Assembly: GCF_003318295.1 (NCBI RefSeq)
Contig: NZ_QOCW01000013.1
Location: forward strand, 51,629-115,628
DNA length: 64,000 nucleotides
Direction of reading: 5' to 3'
Origin: Bacillus taeanensis
GTDB taxonomy: Bacteria > Bacillota > Bacilli > Bacillales > UBA6769
This document shows positions 37,015 to 46,739 of this stretch, piece after piece. The translations under genes and the position numbers were made by a program. The notes beneath the pieces were generated by a model. It saw nothing but the letters and a program-made list of their open reading frames with translations. It had not been told where the DNA came from and searched no databases. Within the stretch, counting starts at the first letter, position 1. Each line of letters begins with the position of its first letter.

Positions 37015-39018
37015 TTAACTGTTTTTCTCGATATTAACTAAACAGTCATATAAAATGCTGCCAACTCCTATATCTGACTCCCCGGTTGGTGTTAAATTAT
37101 TCACACTTCCGCCAAATTTTTGCCACTGTCCTTCATCCACATTAATGACGCCGGGCGCTGATTCTTTCAGCACTTTAACTTTTCCTTTAAGTTCACCGCG
37201 ATCATTAAAAAGATAGACAGAATCGCCATCTTTAAGTTCCTTTTCTTTGGCAATATCCATTGATACTTCTACTGCAACATCCTGCATAGCCTCTATAAAT
37301 GGGTAATGTTGAGAATGATTAGAACGAAGGGGATGTATGGATAAAAGGGTATAGGGATATTTATTGGCAAGCTCTGGACTTTGTTCCACTGATTCAACTG
37401 GAAAGAGAACTTTAATTTGCCCGTCTAAGCCTTCTTCCTCAGCTCGTAATGAAGTAAACTCATACTTCCCACTTGGTGTTTGGAAGTTATAATTGTGCCA
37501 CGGTACTGAGGCAAGAGGCAGTTTAAATTGTCCGATCTCTTTTAATTCCTCGAGTGGAATTATATCTTCAAGCTTACCGAGGCCCATTTTTAAAAATTCA
37601 TCTTTGCTGTAATTAAAATCTGCACCAAAACCGAGACGATTTGCAAGTTCGCGCCATATGTCTAGATCTGATTTCGCTTCTCCACGCGGCGAAACAAGCT
37701 GTGGACCATAATTAATAAAATGATGATACATTGATGAATAATAAATATCTTCTTCTTCAAAAGTCGTTGTACACGGAAGCACGTAATCAGCCATTTCTGC
37801 TGTATCTGTTAAAAATTGATCGACAACGACCTTTGTTTCAATTGACTGAAAAGCTTCCTTTATTTTTGATGTATGCGGTACTTGAGCGATTGGATTACTT
37901 CTTGTGACAAACAGCAGTTTAACTGCAGGATATTGGGCAGAAAGAATTTGTTCTGCTTGATTCATTCGTGTAAATGTTCGTACATTTTGTTTCCGCTCAG
38001 GCAGTGTTAATGCTTTTTTATTAAAGCTTTCCCCAACACCTAAATTTGCATAATTCACACCGCCGCCTGGTATTCCAATATTCCCGCTCATTGCTGCAAG
38101 CGCGTCAATCGTTCGAATTGTATTTCCACCATTTGCATAACGCTGCATCCCGAGCCCGAGAAAGGTTGTCGTTGGTCCATTTCCATACACTTTTGCAAGC
38201 TCTTCAATTGTTCCACGGGAAACATTTGTTTTATCCACAACTTCATCCATACTAATGGTTTTAAGAAGCTTTTCAATATCCCCAAATCCATGTGAATACT
38301 TGTTAATAAATGTGGATGATTCTAAACCAAGCCTTGTGATTTCTTTCATAATGCCGAGTGCTAATAATCCATCCATTCCCGGTTTAATTGGAATATATTG
38401 ATCAGCCATTTTTGCAGTTCCATTGTGGATAGGATCAATCACATATAAAGAGATGCCGCGCTTTTTCGCCTCTTTTAAGTGGGAAAAGAGGTGTATATTC
38501 GTTCTCACCACATTTCTCCCCCAAATAATAACATGACGGCTGTTATAAATATCTTCTGGCGCATGACTATAGGCATTGCCAAAATCAAAAGCTTGCGCTG
38601 CAATACCGGCTCCCCAGCATAAACTTCCAGTTACTTCAGTTACACCTCCATAGCAGTTAAAAAAACGTTGATCCAAATTTTTTAATAAGCCACTATTGGA
38701 ATAATCATGGCTGTGCATAACTGATGTTGTACCTGCTGTTTCTTTTAGATCTCTCATTTTATCTGCAATCTCATCTAAAGCTTGATCCCAAGAAATCCGC
38801 TCTAAGCGGCCGTTTATTCGTTTTAATGGATAAACAATTCGCTCACCGGCATTTGTACGTTCCTTTAGAAGCCGTCCCCGTCCGCAAATTTTCCCTTGGG
38901 TAATGGGATGATCAGGATTTCCTTCTATCTTTTTTACCTGATCATGTTCAATTGTTACCCGAAAGCCGCATGCATCCCAGCAGTTTAATGGGCAGGCTGC
39001 TGTTTTTACCTCACTCAC
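37015..39018 (-). CDS. Molybdopterin oxidoreductase with 4Fe-4S cluster (YyaE-like)
   Basis: A 667-residue member of the DMSO reductase family, similar in place and size to B. subtilis YyaE. The N-terminal iron-sulphur motif is Cys9, Cys13, Cys17 and Cys45 (GKICGRG). Molybdenum-cofactor binding regions follow, with DPIHNG and PGMDGLLALGI. A C-terminal cofactor-binding domain spans about 545-660. No twin-arginine signal is seen, so the enzyme is cytoplasmic. The substrate is not known. No partner subunits are encoded nearby. Electron acceptor undetermined. Confidence 0.92.
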   Translation of the reverse strand: MSEVKTAACPLNCWDACGFRVTIEHDQVKKIEGNPDHPITQGKICGRGRLLKERTNAGERIVYPLKRINGRLERISWDQALDEIADKMRDLKETAGTTSVMHSHDYSNSGLLKNLDQRFFNCYGGVTEVTGSLCWGAGIAAQAFDFGNAYSHAPEDIYNSRHVIIWGRNVVRTNIHLFSHLKEAKKRGISLYVIDPIHNGTAKMADQYIPIKPGMDGLLALGIMKEITRLGLESSTFINKYSHGFGDIEKLLKTISMDEVVDKTNVSRGTIEELAKVYGNGPTTTFLGLGMQRYANGGNTIRTIDALAAMSGNIGIPGGGVNYANLGVGESFNKKALTLPERKQNVRTFTRMNQAEQILSAQYPAVKLLFVTRSNPIAQVPHTSKIKEAFQSIETKVVVDQFLTDTAEMADYVLPCTTTFEEEDIYYSSMYHHFINYGPQLVSPRGEAKSDLDIWRELANRLGFGADFNYSKDEFLKMGLGKLEDIIPLEELKEIGQFKLPLASVPWHNYNFQTPSGKYEFTSLRAEEEGLDGQIKVLFPVESVEQSPELANKYPYTLLSIHPLRSNHSQHYPFIEAMQDVAVEVSMDIAKEKELKDGDSVYLFNDRGELKGKVKVLKESAPGVINVDEGQWQKFGGSVNNLTPTGESDIGVGSILYDCLVNIEKNS

Positions 39019-39062
39019 GTTACTCTCTCCTCATTACTTCCTACTTAATTGCTGTTCCTTGT

Positions 39063-39260
39063 TTACTCTTCTGCTTTAATTAATACACGTTTTATTTTAC
39101 GGGAAAATTCCCTCCTTGGAAGCATCACACTATGGTCACATCCTTGACATTTAATGCGGACATCTGCTCCCATTCTAATAATTTTCCACTCATTTTTTCC
39201 ACATGGGTGCGGTTTTTTCATTTCGACCACATCGTTTAGACCAAACTCTTTTTCTGCCAT
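39063..39260 (-). CDS. DUF951 family small protein (YyzM-like), 65 aa
   Basis: Short conserved Firmicutes protein with MAEKEFGLNDVVEMKKPHPCG at the start. Cys20, Cys38 and Cys41 (CQGC) suggest metal binding, and the basic C-terminus (LPRREFSRKIKRVL) could contact nucleic acid. In B. subtilis the homologue YyzM is found near the same oriC-proximal genes. No function has been assigned to my knowledge. GAAAGGGG precedes the start. Confidence 0.88.
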   Translation of the reverse strand: MAEKEFGLNDVVEMKKPHPCGKNEWKIIRMGADVRIKCQGCDHSVMLPRREFSRKIKRVLIKAEE

Positions 39261-39422
39261 GTTATAACCCCTTTCATTTTTAAAATATAGTTTCCCTTCT
39301 GTGATTAAACGGTTAATTATAGAAAAAATTGTACTGCATATCCTGTTTCCTTTGCAATTAGCAAATCTATAGACAACGTGTTTTAATGTGGAATTTCTAA
39401 TTTAAACGTATATACTAACATG

Positions 39423-39444
39423 TTATCAACAGTTATGTGGATAA
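39423..39444. promoter_or_regulatory. Pair of DnaA boxes between mscS and DUF951 genes
   Basis: TTATCAACA at 39423-39431 (one mismatch to TTATNCACA) and TGTGGATAA at 39436-39444 (perfect, inverse). They lie in a 266-base intergenic stretch that contains no other recognised element apart from the mscS terminator. Confidence 0.55.
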
Positions 39445-39485
39445 ACTGTTAATATTTTAATAATTTTCTGAGGTTTTAACAATAC

Positions 39486-39518
39486 AAAAAGGTTGGCACC
39501 TTCCAGCCAACCGCTTTT
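39486..39518. terminator. Terminator after mscS-like gene
   Basis: GGTTGGC (39491-39497) pairs with GCCAACC (39506-39512). U-runs flank it on both strands, so it works in both directions. Confidence 0.85.
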
Positions 39519-39526
39519 TTCACATT

Positions 39527-40408
39527 TTATCCTTCTTCTGCTTGCTTTTCTTCATCACGCCGGTACATGACTAAGCGCGGGAATGGAATTTCGATACCAT
39601 GCTCATCAAGATGCAGTTTAATTTCTTTTCTTATTGCCCTGCCGGCTGCCCAATGCTCCATCGGCTTTACTTCAGAAATAACACGCAGTACCACTTCTGA
39701 AGCGCCTAAGGTTTGCACCCCTAAATATTCAGGTGTTTTTATCATTGCTTCATATTTTTTTGGAAGTTCTTCTAAAAGCTCTTGAATGACTTTCTCTGCT
39801 TGTGGAATATCTTCTTCATAGGCAATGCTCACATCGACAACGGCAATACTGTTATGGATTGAAAAGTTTGTTACTTCAGTAATGCTGCTGTTTGGCAAAA
39901 TATGCAGCTCACCTGTCCAGCTCTTTATTTTTGTTACACGAAGGCCAATTTCTTCAACAAATCCTTCAAATTTACTAATCTTTACGTAATCACCTACTGA
40001 AAATTGCCGCTCAAAAATAATAAAAAACCCTGTAATCACATCGCGCACAAGGTTTTGTGCACCAAATCCAACTGCAAGTCCAACTACCCCTGCACCTGCA
40101 ATAAGTCCTTTGACATCAATTTCAAACTCCATTAAAATCATTAAAAATGAAATAAAGTAAATCACATATGTTAATACATTGTGGATAAGTTTTACGAGTG
40201 TATTTTCACGCCGTTCATTAAGACGAAGCGGTGCTCTTAACCGTACCTGAAAAATGTTATTAACAAGTGATTTTGTAAGGCGGATGATAATCATTGTGCC
40301 GATAATAATAGCAAGAATACGAAGTGATTTTATCCCCAAATTAATCCACATCTCTGAATTAATCATATAATCATAAATGGACTTCCACAGTTTCACAAGC
40401 CACTCCAT
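39527..40408 (-). CDS. Small-conductance mechanosensitive channel, MscS family
   Basis: A 293-residue channel protein protecting against osmotic down-shock. Membrane segments lie at about 20-45 and 72-92. The pore-lining helix is GLIAGAGVVGLAVGFGAQNL (about 100-119), followed by the conserved VRDVITGFFIIFERQFSVGDYV. The beta domain holds GEVHILPN-like GELHILPNSSI. The C-terminal cytoplasmic domain is complete. It is followed by the terminator at 39486-39518. Confidence 0.92.
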   Translation of the reverse strand: MEWLVKLWKSIYDYMINSEMWINLGIKSLRILAIIIGTMIIIRLTKSLVNNIFQVRLRAPLRLNERRENTLVKLIHNVLTYVIYFISFLMILMEFEIDVKGLIAGAGVVGLAVGFGAQNLVRDVITGFFIIFERQFSVGDYVKISKFEGFVEEIGLRVTKIKSWTGELHILPNSSITEVTNFSIHNSIAVVDVSIAYEEDIPQAEKVIQELLEELPKKYEAMIKTPEYLGVQTLGASEVVLRVISEVKPMEHWAAGRAIRKEIKLHLDEHGIEIPFPRLVMYRRDEEKQAEEG

Positions 40409-40470
40409 AAAAAAACCCCTTTACACCTTTCCTACTATTTTAAGCATGTCTATTCCGAAAAAACAATCAG

Positions 40471-41484
40471 TCATTCAAAGCGTTTTACAATTGGATATAG
40501 TAAAATGGACCCTAATAAGTAAAGATTAAGAACCCCATATAACGGGTATAAAATACCAATTAATGTTGAAAAGCCAAAAGCCGTTAAAGGAAGCATGCAT
40601 ATGATGATTATAGATGCTAAAAGCCAAGTTGGCACCTGTAAATATTTACGAAAGCGGCTAATTAATCCAAATAATCCTGAAACAGCTGTTGTATAAATGG
40701 CAAACCATAAAAGAACTGACATGACAAGCATCATCATATAAGGATAATGCTTTAAAATTGCAAAAAGTGGAATTTCATAGACAACGAGCTCGTGAGCTAC
40801 CTTTATAAGAGATTGATTATATAATAACGAAATGCTTCCAAGTAAAAGGCCGCTCCCAATACTTGCAATCCATACTTCACCTTTTTGTTTCATTTCATTG
40901 CCCACTCCGGCTAACACCGCAAGAAGGGAAATAATATTTAACGCAGTGAATGTAAAAGCTGCCGGCCAATTGGAATGGTGATGCAAATCAAGTAAAAACC
41001 CATCTGACTTTGAACGAATAAACGTTACTAAAATAAGAACAAGGAGGGTAATTAAAATAGGGATAATCGCTGCATTAAGAGCGACCATTCCTTTTGATTC
41101 CCACAAAAAGAGCGTAATAATTAAAAAGCTAATAATTGCAACTCCAATCCAATATGGAACATGCAAAGCTTGTAATGTTGCTCCTCCTCCTGCCAGCATA
41201 ACAACGGTCGTAGAAAATAAATAAATAATAATCATCCAATCGTAAAGCTTGGTTAGTTTCTTACCAAGCAAACGCTCTAATAGCGGGATATAGTGAACAG
41301 ATTTATAATCAAAACTAATCTTCATAATGACAAAACAGCACATCGTAAATAGAATCGTAAACAATCCAATGGCTAGTACACTTTCATGACCAAAAAATTG
41401 CCATAATTCTCTTCCGGATGCATAACCTGCACCAATTGTTGTGCCAATAATTAAAAACATCCATTTAAATCCGGCTCGCCACAT
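40471..41484 (-). CDS. YkvI-like transporter family membrane protein
   Basis: A 337-residue membrane protein with about ten segments. The first carries IIGTTIGAGYASGRELWQFF (about 12-31), which resembles the broken-helix motif of LeuT-fold amino-acid permeases and of YkvI-type proteins. The substrate is unknown. The gene is single and lies between mscS and yyaC. It has a Shine-Dalgarno of AGGAGGGG. Confidence 0.8.
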   Translation of the reverse strand: MWRAGFKWMFLIIGTTIGAGYASGRELWQFFGHESVLAIGLFTILFTMCCFVIMKISFDYKSVHYIPLLERLLGKKLTKLYDWMIIIYLFSTTVVMLAGGGATLQALHVPYWIGVAIISFLIITLFLWESKGMVALNAAIIPILITLLVLILVTFIRSKSDGFLLDLHHHSNWPAAFTFTALNIISLLAVLAGVGNEMKQKGEVWIASIGSGLLLGSISLLYNQSLIKVAHELVVYEIPLFAILKHYPYMMMLVMSVLLWFAIYTTAVSGLFGLISRFRKYLQVPTWLLASIIIICMLPLTAFGFSTLIGILYPLYGVLNLYLLGSILLYPIVKRFE

Positions 41485-41626
41485 CCATGCTTCCCCTCCT
41501 AGTGAAATTCCTTTTCAAAAGCAACAAGCACAAGGCAACTGCCTAGATCGAGAGAGTAAACTAAACCATACTCCCTTATCGCTCCTCCTCTTTTTAGCAA
41601 AATGAGCTGATTTTGTTTTTCTCGAT

Positions 41627-41656
41627 GTATAGATAATAGATTTTTACCGTATACTG
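41627..41656 (+). promoter_or_regulatory. Candidate forespore (SigF/SigG) promoter of yyaC
   Basis: GTATA at 41627-41631 and CCGTATACTG at 41647-41656, with 15-base spacing, resemble the SigF pattern GTATA...GGNNANAHTR except for the leading GG. The start codon is at 41685. B. subtilis yyaC is, as I recall, in the SigF regulon. Confidence 0.4.
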
Positions 41657-41684
41657 TTACTACTATTACAAAGGAGAGGATCCT

Positions 41685-42299
41685 ATGAATCTACGTGAAA
41701 AAATCTTTCCTAAAAAACCTAGTTCTTTTCGGATCCACTATGAAGAAATGAATGTCCTTGCGGCTGTAACTGCTTATCTTAATCAACTTCTTCCGAAAGA
41801 TAAAGACCAAGAAATTATTATCGTCTGCATTGGAACAGATCGTTCTACAGGAGATGCTCTCGGTCCGCTTGTTGGTTCAAGACTTATGGAAAAAATCAAT
41901 TCATCATTTACTGTATACGGTACGTTGGAGGCACCGGTTCATGCTGTTAATTTAGGAGAAAGTTTAAATTATATAAAAGAATCTCATGTTGATCCTTTTA
42001 TTATCGGTGTCGATGCTTGTCTAGGCCGCGTTTCCAGCGTTGGCATGATTTCTATAGGGGAAGGACCTGTTAAACCTGGTGCGGGCGTACGAAAAGAGCT
42101 TCCTTCTGTTGGTAATATTCACTTAACCGGCATTGTTAATGTAAGCGGCATGATGGAGTACTTCGTCCTGCAAAATACAAGGCTTCATTTAGTAATATCA
42201 ATGGCTCATATTATTGCCGATAGCCTTCATTTAGCAATTTTGGAACGAAACAATACATCAACGATTAAAACAAAAATAAACCCCATTAAACCATTATAA
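41685..42299 (+). CDS. yyaC: YyaC, GPR-protease-like sporulation protein (DUF1256)
   Basis: A 204-residue protein related in fold to the spore protease GPR. Conserved parts are CIGTDRSTGDALGPLVG (about 49-65), YGTLEAPVHAVNL (about 83-95), and IGVDACLGR (about 109-117), followed by PVKPGAGVRKELP. The two acidic residues of the GTDRSTGD and VDAC motifs match the protease-family core. GGAGAGGAT precedes the start. It is on the plus strand, opposite to neighbouring genes, as in B. subtilis. The exact role in spores is not established. Confidence 0.93.
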   Translation: MNLREKIFPKKPSSFRIHYEEMNVLAAVTAYLNQLLPKDKDQEIIIVCIGTDRSTGDALGPLVGSRLMEKINSSFTVYGTLEAPVHAVNLGESLNYIKESHVDPFIIGVDACLGRVSSVGMISIGEGPVKPGAGVRKELPSVGNIHLTGIVNVSGMMEYFVLQNTRLHLVISMAHIIADSLHLAILERNNTSTIKTKINPIKPL

Positions 42300-42338
42300 A
42301 AAACCTCTTACTTAGTTGTATGCTAATAAGAGGTTTTT
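42297..42338. terminator. Bidirectional terminator after yyaC
   Basis: AAAAACCTCTTA pairs with TAAGAGGTTTTT with a 15-base loop; U-runs are part of the stem on each strand. It ends yyaC and may also stop transcripts from the convergent desulfurase-like gene. Confidence 0.8.
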
Positions 42339-42492
42339 CTTACTATTATTCTTTGAAAAATTGAGAGTATAGATAGATTCACGTTTAAAATTCCGCATCG
42401 AAACAGAAACTTGAACATTTTAATGTTGATTTATTCATGTGAAAAAACCATGATTAAAATAACTGCTATCTCGCTGAAAAGGGGATAATCGC

Positions 42493-43647
42493 TTATCCTA
42501 AATACCCGGCTCTAATTTCTTCTAATGCTCCAATAAACTGATCAATTTCTGCTTTAGTATTTGTTATTCCAAAACTTACACGTACAAGACCATGCCCTAT
42601 TGTTCCTAACGTTTCATGAGCAAGCGGTGTGCAGTGAAGGCCGGCGCGAACTGCAATGTTATAATGTTCATCTAAAATCATTGCAATTTCATGGCTGTCA
42701 ATTCCCTCAATATAAAAAGGAACTACAGCTAATCGTGCCACCTCCTCATCAGGTCCAAATATAACCACGTCTTCTATTTGCTTTAACTGCTGGATGCAAT
42801 AGTTTGTAAGAGCTGCTTCATGTGTATAAATTTTTTCTAGTGATTTCTGTTTAACAGCTTTTATCCCCGCTAAAAGTCCAGCAATTCCCGGCGTATTTAA
42901 GGTTCCACTTTCAAAACGATCGGGCAATATCTGCGGCTGCTCAATATCTTCTGAATGGCTGCCTGTTCCTCCATGAAAAAGCGTATATAGTTCAATTCCC
43001 TTTTGAAATAAAAGCGCTCCTGTTCCCTGTGGTCCACATAATCCTTTATGACCTGGAAACGCCAATAAATCAATGTTCATTTTTTCCATATTAATTGGCA
43101 AAATTCCAGCTGTTTGTGAAGCATCTACCATAAATAAACAATTATTCTCTTTTGCTATTTTACCAATTTTTTCTATATTCAAGATCATACCTGTTAGATT
43201 TGATCCGTGACTTACAACAATTAACTTTGTATGAGGTTGAATCGCTTTAGAAAATGCGACTTCATCAATCTCTCCATTATGATTAGGTTGAAAGTATGTA
43301 ACGTCGATCCCCTTTTCAAGCTTTAAAGCTTCAAGTGGTCGGCGAACCGAGTTATGTTCATAGGAAGTTGTTAATACATGATCACCAGCCTGAAAAGGAA
43401 TTCCCTTTATTCCTTGGTTTAAAGCATGAGTGGCATTTTGGTAAAAGGCGACATGCTTTGGATCCTCCAATCCAAATAATTCAGCAAGTTCATGTCTCGC
43501 CTCAGAAATGACAGAAGAAGCCCTAACTGCTAATTTATGACCGCCTCTGCCTGGATTTGCACCATACTCTGTTAAAGCCTCTGTCACTGCCTTTACCACT
43601 GTTCTTGGTTTTGGAAATGAAGATGCTGCATGATCAAAGTAGATCAT
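42493..43647 (-). CDS. Class V aminotransferase / cysteine desulfurase family protein
   Basis: PLP enzyme of 384 residues. The N-terminus MIYFDHAASSFPKPRTVV and the loop GANPGRGGHKLA are typical of the SufS/NifS branch. The PLP lysine is in FPGHKGLCGPQGTG (about 192-205), and the cysteine that would carry sulphur is in RAGLHCTPLAHET (about 336-348). It may supply sulphur, although no scaffold or tRNA-thiolation gene is next to it. The substrate is therefore not assigned. It lies between yyaC and spo0J. Confidence 0.88.
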   Translation of the reverse strand: MIYFDHAASSFPKPRTVVKAVTEALTEYGANPGRGGHKLAVRASSVISEARHELAELFGLEDPKHVAFYQNATHALNQGIKGIPFQAGDHVLTTSYEHNSVRRPLEALKLEKGIDVTYFQPNHNGEIDEVAFSKAIQPHTKLIVVSHGSNLTGMILNIEKIGKIAKENNCLFMVDASQTAGILPINMEKMNIDLLAFPGHKGLCGPQGTGALLFQKGIELYTLFHGGTGSHSEDIEQPQILPDRFESGTLNTPGIAGLLAGIKAVKQKSLEKIYTHEAALTNYCIQQLKQIEDVVIFGPDEEVARLAVVPFYIEGIDSHEIAMILDEHYNIAVRAGLHCTPLAHETLGTIGHGLVRVSFGITNTKAEIDQFIGALEEIRAGYLG

Positions 43648-43769
43648 TATTCTACCCCTTTCTGTTTCCCTTCTTTTTCTTCCTAGTTCTCGTTAATAAT
43701 ATTACTATTATTTTAACCGTCATCAACCATAAAAAAAAGATAAACCATGATAGAATGGTTTATCACCTA

Positions 43770-44609
43770 TTACTTTTCCTCAATTAACAGTAAGATTCGC
43801 TCAAGATCATCTTCTGTAAAAAATTCAATTTCAATTTTTCCTTTATTTTTATTTTTCACTATGGAAACAGAAGTTCCAAAACGTTCTGTTAATAACTCTT
43901 CCTTTTCGCGAATAAAAACATCTTTTACAGGCTTTTCTTTTGTTTCACGTGGAACATTTTCATTTAACTGCTGCACAAACTGCTCAAGCTGACGAACATT
44001 CATCTTTTCTCTCATTACTTTTTCAGCAAGCGGCAGCATCTTCTCTTTTGCTTTTAGACTTAACAAAGCTTTTCCGTGCCCCATTGAAAGTTCATCTGCT
44101 AAAATATACTGCTGGACTTTTTCAGGAAGCTGTAAAAGACGTACATGATTGGCGATATATGGCCGGCTTTTACCAAGACGCTTTGCTAATTTATCTTGTG
44201 TAAATTGCAGCTCATTGATTAACCGTTCATAGGCTTTTGCTTCTTCGATGGAATTTAAATCTTCACGCTGTAAATTCTCAATCAAGGCAAATTCCATCAT
44301 TTGTTGATCGGAAAGTTCTTTTACAATAACAGGAACAGTTTTTAATCCTGCTGCTTTTGCGGCCCGAAATCTTCTTTCACCGGCTACAATCTCATAACCT
44401 TTAATACTTTTTCGAGCAATAATCGGCTGTAGAACACCGTGTGTTACAATCGATTGTTTTAATTCTTCAATTGCTTCTTCATAAAAATGCTGTCGAGGTT
44501 GATAAGGATTAGCACGTAATTCATTAATACGGAGCTCTTGAATGCCATCCTCACTATTTTCATGGTCGGGAAAGAATGCACTCATCCCTTTCCCTAATCC
44601 TCTAGCCAT
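43770..44609 (-). CDS. spo0J: Chromosome partitioning protein Spo0J (ParB)
   Basis: CTP-dependent clamp that loads at parS and organises the origin region. The 279-residue protein starts [13 protein letters not shown] at 44609, where GGAAGTGAT is correctly spaced. The CTP-binding region has the motifs [12 protein letters not shown] and GERRFRAA. A helix-turn-helix region ([24 protein letters not shown]) binds parS. A parS site lies inside this gene at 43941-43956. It overlaps soj by eight bases. Confidence 0.96.
   Translation of the reverse strand: MARGLGKGMSAFFPDHENSEDGIQELRINELRANPYQPRQHFYEEAIEELKQSIVTHGVLQPIIARKSIKGYEIVAGERRFRAAKAAGLKTVPVIVKELSDQQMMEFALIENLQREDLNSIEEAKAYERLINELQFTQDKLAKRLGKSRPYIANHVRLLQLPEKVQQYILADELSMGHGKALLSLKAKEKMLPLAEKVMREKMNVRQLEQFVQQLNENVPRETKEKPVKDVFIREKEELLTERFGTSVSIVKNKNKGKIEIEFFTEDDLERILLLIEEK
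43941..43956. promoter_or_regulatory. parS site inside spo0J
   Basis: TGTTTCACGTGGAACA is the exact inverse of the B. subtilis parS consensus TGTTNCACGTGAAACA. It is embedded in the spo0J coding sequence, as in B. subtilis, and loads Spo0J clamps onto the origin. Confidence 0.93.
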
Positions 44610-45363
44610 TAGCAATCACTTCCTTTGCGAGGTCTGTATATACACCCGCACCCTTCGATTTCGGATCATACATAATAATTGGCTGTCCATGACTTGGTGC
44701 TTCTCCTAATCGAACATTTCGTGGAATAATGGTTTGATAAACCTTGTCTTGGAAATATTTTTTTACTTCTTCGATTACTTGTAAACCGAGATTAGTACGA
44801 GCATCAAGCATTGTTAATAACACACCATCAATCATTAACTGCTTATTTAAATGTTTTTGAACAAGACGCACTGTATTTAGTAACTGACTAAGTCCTTCTA
44901 ATGCATAATACTCACACTGTACCGGAATTAAGACACTGTCTGCTGCAGTTAATGCATTAATTGTTAATAAACCAATTGACGGGGGACAATCAATGATTAC
45001 ATAATCATATTGTTTGGACACCTTTTCAAGGGCACGCTTTAAACGAACTTCTCTTGAAATCGTGGGCACAAGCTCTACTTCTGCTCCAGCTAATTGTATT
45101 GTAGCTGGAATTAAATCTAAATTATTTACAACTGTTTTGTTTATTACGGCAGATGCTTCTACATCTTCTACAAGCATATCGTAAATACATTGGTTTACAT
45201 CGCCTTTATCAACACCTACACCCGTTGTTGCATTTCCTTGTGGATCTACATCAACTAATAATACTTTTTTCCCCTGCGAAGCTAGACATGCCCCTAAATT
45301 TACAGATGTTGTCGTTTTACCTACTCCGCCCTTTTGATTGGCAATAGCAATTGTTTTTGCCAT
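44602..45363 (-). CDS. soj: Sporulation initiation inhibitor Soj (ParA ATPase)
   Basis: ParA-type ATPase that works with Spo0J in origin segregation and regulates DnaA. The 253-residue protein has the deviant Walker [10 protein letters not shown] (about 11-19), [12 protein letters not shown] (about 40-51), and [10 protein letters not shown]. The start at 45363 ([10 protein letters not shown]) fits its homologues. The next in-frame Met, three codons upstream, is unlikely. The stop overlaps spo0J by eight bases. Confidence 0.97.
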   Translation of the reverse strand: MAKTIAIANQKGGVGKTTTSVNLGACLASQGKKVLLVDVDPQGNATTGVGVDKGDVNQCIYDMLVEDVEASAVINKTVVNNLDLIPATIQLAGAEVELVPTISREVRLKRALEKVSKQYDYVIIDCPPSIGLLTINALTAADSVLIPVQCEYYALEGLSQLLNTVRLVQKHLNKQLMIDGVLLTMLDARTNLGLQVIEEVKKYFQDKVYQTIIPRNVRLGEAPSHGQPIIMYDPKSKGAGVYTDLAKEVIANG

Positions 45364-45609
45364 TTTAATCACCTACCCAACCTTACAGCACTTTTTATTT
45401 TTAATACAAGTTATTCCTACTCAACTTAAATGCGTTTATCTTCTAAAACAATGACACTTTATTAAAAGGTACAAAAACTATCTCTAAACGTTTTCTTTCT
45501 GCATTCCTAGCATTTATTCCTGCAAAAAATACAATTGTTTTATAAAAAACTGTGGATAATGTGGACTTTTGTGGAAAATATAAATCAAAAAGGAGCGGAA
45601 GGAAAACGT

Positions 45610-45641
45610 AAAGAGGCTGACCTTATCCGGTCAACCTCTTT
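45610..45641 (-). terminator. Terminator after noc
   Basis: AAAGAGGCTGACC (45610-45622) pairs with GGTCAACCTCTTT (45629-45641) with one mismatch. It is directly next to the noc stop. U-rich sequence on the minus strand is short. Confidence 0.65.
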
Positions 45642-45643
45642 CA

Positions 45644-46504
45644 TTAATTTTTTGGAATTCGAATTGTAAATTGGTAATACTCATCGTGTTCTTCTTCATC
45701 AGTATCAATTGTCAAACCAGTTTCAAGCACCATATTAACAGACTCACGAATGGTATTCATAGCAAGACGCATATCTTTACTGTATGATTTACGGACTGAT
45801 TTCTTTTTCTTTTGGGTACCTTCTAACAGCAGCTTTACCCGCTCTTCTGTTTGTTTTACATTTAAATTTTTTTCGATAATTTCCTGCAGTAATTGAACCT
45901 GCTTTTCTGGTACTTTTAATGAAATTAAAGCTCTCGCATGGCGTTCTGTAATATGCTTCAATAATAGTGCTTCTTGAATTGGCTCAGGAAGCTTTAATAA
46001 ACGCAATTTATTTGCAATGGTAGACTGTCCTTTTCCTAAACGCTTTGCTAAACCTTCTTGAGTTAAACCGTGAATTTCAATAAGCTTTGCATAGGCAATC
46101 GCTTCCTCAATTGCAGTTAGCTCTTCACGCTGCAAGTTTTCAATGAGTGCTACAGAAGCAGTTTGTTCATCATCCATTTCTTTTACAATTGCAGAGATTG
46201 ACTCCCATCCCAGCTTTTGTACAGCCCGTAAACGTCGTTCTCCAGCAATAAGTTCATATTGATCGTTTCGTTTTCTTACTACAATTGGCTGAATAATCCC
46301 ATGTTCTTCAATTGTTTGTGCTAATTCCTCAATCCGTTCTTCATTAAAAACAGAACGAGGCTGAAACTGGTTTGGAATAATCTTATCCACAGTTATCTTC
46401 TGCACTTGGTTAGTATCGACTTCTTGTTTGTACTCCTGTTCTTCGTCGACCGTTTCAGTTCTATCCCCAAAACCGAACAACAAACGTGAAAACGGATGCT
46501 TCAT
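45644..46504 (-). CDS. noc: Nucleoid occlusion protein Noc
   Basis: Spo0J paralogue that stops the division ring forming over DNA. The 286-residue protein has the amphipathic membrane-binding start [15 protein letters not shown]. The CTP-binding region carries [14 protein letters not shown] and [13 protein letters not shown], and the helix-turn-helix [24 protein letters not shown]. The distinct N-terminus separates it from Spo0J. It lies between soj and rsmG, the usual place. Confidence 0.96.
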   Translation of the reverse strand: MKHPFSRLLFGFGDRTETVDEEQEYKQEVDTNQVQKITVDKIIPNQFQPRSVFNEERIEELAQTIEEHGIIQPIVVRKRNDQYELIAGERRLRAVQKLGWESISAIVKEMDDEQTASVALIENLQREELTAIEEAIAYAKLIEIHGLTQEGLAKRLGKGQSTIANKLRLLKLPEPIQEALLLKHITERHARALISLKVPEKQVQLLQEIIEKNLNVKQTEERVKLLLEGTQKKKKSVRKSYSKDMRLAMNTIRESVNMVLETGLTIDTDEEEHDEYYQFTIRIPKN

Positions 46505-46677
46505 CGGCCTAACACCACCTTTATTTTCACTTTAAGAAAGTTGACCTTTTTTAAAGGGTTAAAGTATAAAGAAAACTAAAGCTTTCGCTAAAAAGAAGAG
46601 GCGACAAGCCAAGTTTTCCTAAACTGCTTAATCTTTTCGTGATTGTTTGTTCTATTCCTGCAAAAATACCGCTAAAA

Positions 46678-46709
46678 TTATCCACAATACATTTGTTTCA
46701 CGTGAAACA
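46678..46709. promoter_or_regulatory. DnaA box next to a perfect parS site (rsmG-noc gap)
   Basis: TTATCCACA at 46678-46686 is a perfect DnaA box. TGTTTCACGTGAAACA at 46694-46709 is a perfect, symmetric parS site. They are seven bases apart in the 235-base gap between rsmG and noc. Confidence 0.88.
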
Positions 46710-46739
46710 AATGTATTGCCTGTGAATAACTGAATAAGT

